A stretch of DNA of 21,832 bases from Paraktedonobacter sp035294465 (GTDB lineage Bacteria > Chloroflexota > Ktedonobacteria > Ktedonobacterales > Ktedonobacteraceae), in contig DATGKW010000049.1 in NCBI GenBank assembly GCA_035294465.1, positions 1-21,832 on the forward strand, written 5' to 3'. Made by a program: the position numbers and the translations under genes. Of the stretch, positions 21,567 through 21,832 are shown one piece after another (within the stretch, counting starts at the first letter, position 1; every line of letters begins with the position of its first letter). The notes below the pieces were generated by a model, which did not search any database, was not told the DNA's origin, and saw nothing but the letters and a program-made list of their open reading frames with translations.

Positions 21567-21832
21567 ATGACTAGAATACTTGTGTTCAGCGCTCCACTTT
21601 ATGGGCATATCAATCCCATCCTGGCAGTCATCGAACAACTTATCAGCCGGGGAGCCGAGGTAGCTTTTTACGCGCCGGAAAACTTTGAGCAGGCTATCCG
21701 GGCAACCGGCGCTACCTTCAAAACGTATCATTCCACCTTTATGCCCCCCGGCACCCCATGCCGGATCAAGCTCGCGGATGGTCGCCATATGGCTTTGCCC
21801 ACCACGCTGCCTCTGACCATCTTGCTAGAAAC
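21567..21832 (+). CDS. GT1 glycosyltransferase, macrolide (MGT) type, 5' part
   Basis: Only the first 88 codons are in the window; the frame is open to the end. The protein begins MTRILVFSAPLYGHINPILA, the typical GT-B acceptor-domain opening of macrolide and UGT-type glucosyltransferases with the catalytic His in GHINP. It continues with LISRGAEVAFYAPENF and ATGATFKTY. These enzymes move a sugar from a nucleotide sugar to a small lipophilic acceptor, often to inactivate or finish an antibiotic. ATG 21567 has AGAGGG about 9 nt upstream; ATG 21543 is in frame but less well placed. It follows the response regulator by 41 bp. Confidence 0.85.
   Translation, partial: MTRILVFSAPLYGHINPILAVIEQLISRGAEVAFYAPENFEQAIRATGATFKTYHSTFMPPGTPCRIKLADGRHMALPTTLPLTILLE

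Overview
The window most resembles a Ktedonobacteria-type Chloroflexota chromosome. This is inferred from the gene families, not from a marker gene: a tyrosine recombinase with a long Arg/Lys-rich leader, MalT-like regulators of about 1,100 residues with a BTAD C-terminus, and a CrtB / glycosyltransferase / CruF-acyltransferase / CrtI carotenoid operon. Coding density is high and the regulators are unusually varied (MarR, PadR, TetR, NarL-type, two STAND-BTAD giants).

Bases 1-1,660 are a scar of mobile DNA. The 3' half of a tRNA-Gly(UCC) gene, with no 5' half, sits inside an imperfect inverted repeat (arms about 180 bp). The arms carry eight copies of a GCAGGTGTT-like motif, mostly 23-24 bp apart and pointing inward from both sides. 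This resembles a phage or ICE attP (core plus arm-type sites) or an iteron origin. Next to it lies a tyrosine recombinase cut off before its catalytic domain, joined to the tail of a LuxR-type response regulator, which is joined in frame to the tail of an IS5-like transposase.

Bases 1,690-5,125 hold two small regulated units on the minus strand. The first is a MarR regulator plus a polytopic membrane protein, with a clear promoter and a palindromic operator. The second is a PadR regulator plus a tandem-domain antibiotic-biosynthesis-monooxygenase (ABM) protein, with a 42-bp palindrome over its promoter. A transposase remnant lies between them.

Bases 5,166-10,671 (minus strand) are a tightly coupled carotenoid operon: crtB, a GT2 glycosyltransferase (CruC/CrtQ-like), a fusion of a CruF-type hydratase with a CruD-like acyltransferase, crtI, and a 60-residue membrane peptide. 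Three of the junctions overlap. Together the genes could make a C40 carotene, desaturate and hydrate it, and then glycosylate and acylate it. No GGPP synthase, cyclase or ketolase is present here.

Bases 10,778-13,607 hold a TetR regulator and a divergent 14-TM DHA2 exporter. Four TTATC-N3/4-GATAA-like sites lie upstream of crtB, tetR and the exporter gene. Bases 13,580-20,602 hold two convergent paralogous regulators (1,088 and 1,112 aa) with P-loops but with the usual Walker-B Asp-Asp replaced by Cys-Asn in both. A 515-bp intergenic region rich in inverted repeats separates the second one from a NarL-family response regulator, which is followed by a GT1 (MGT-type) glycosyltransferase cut by the window end.
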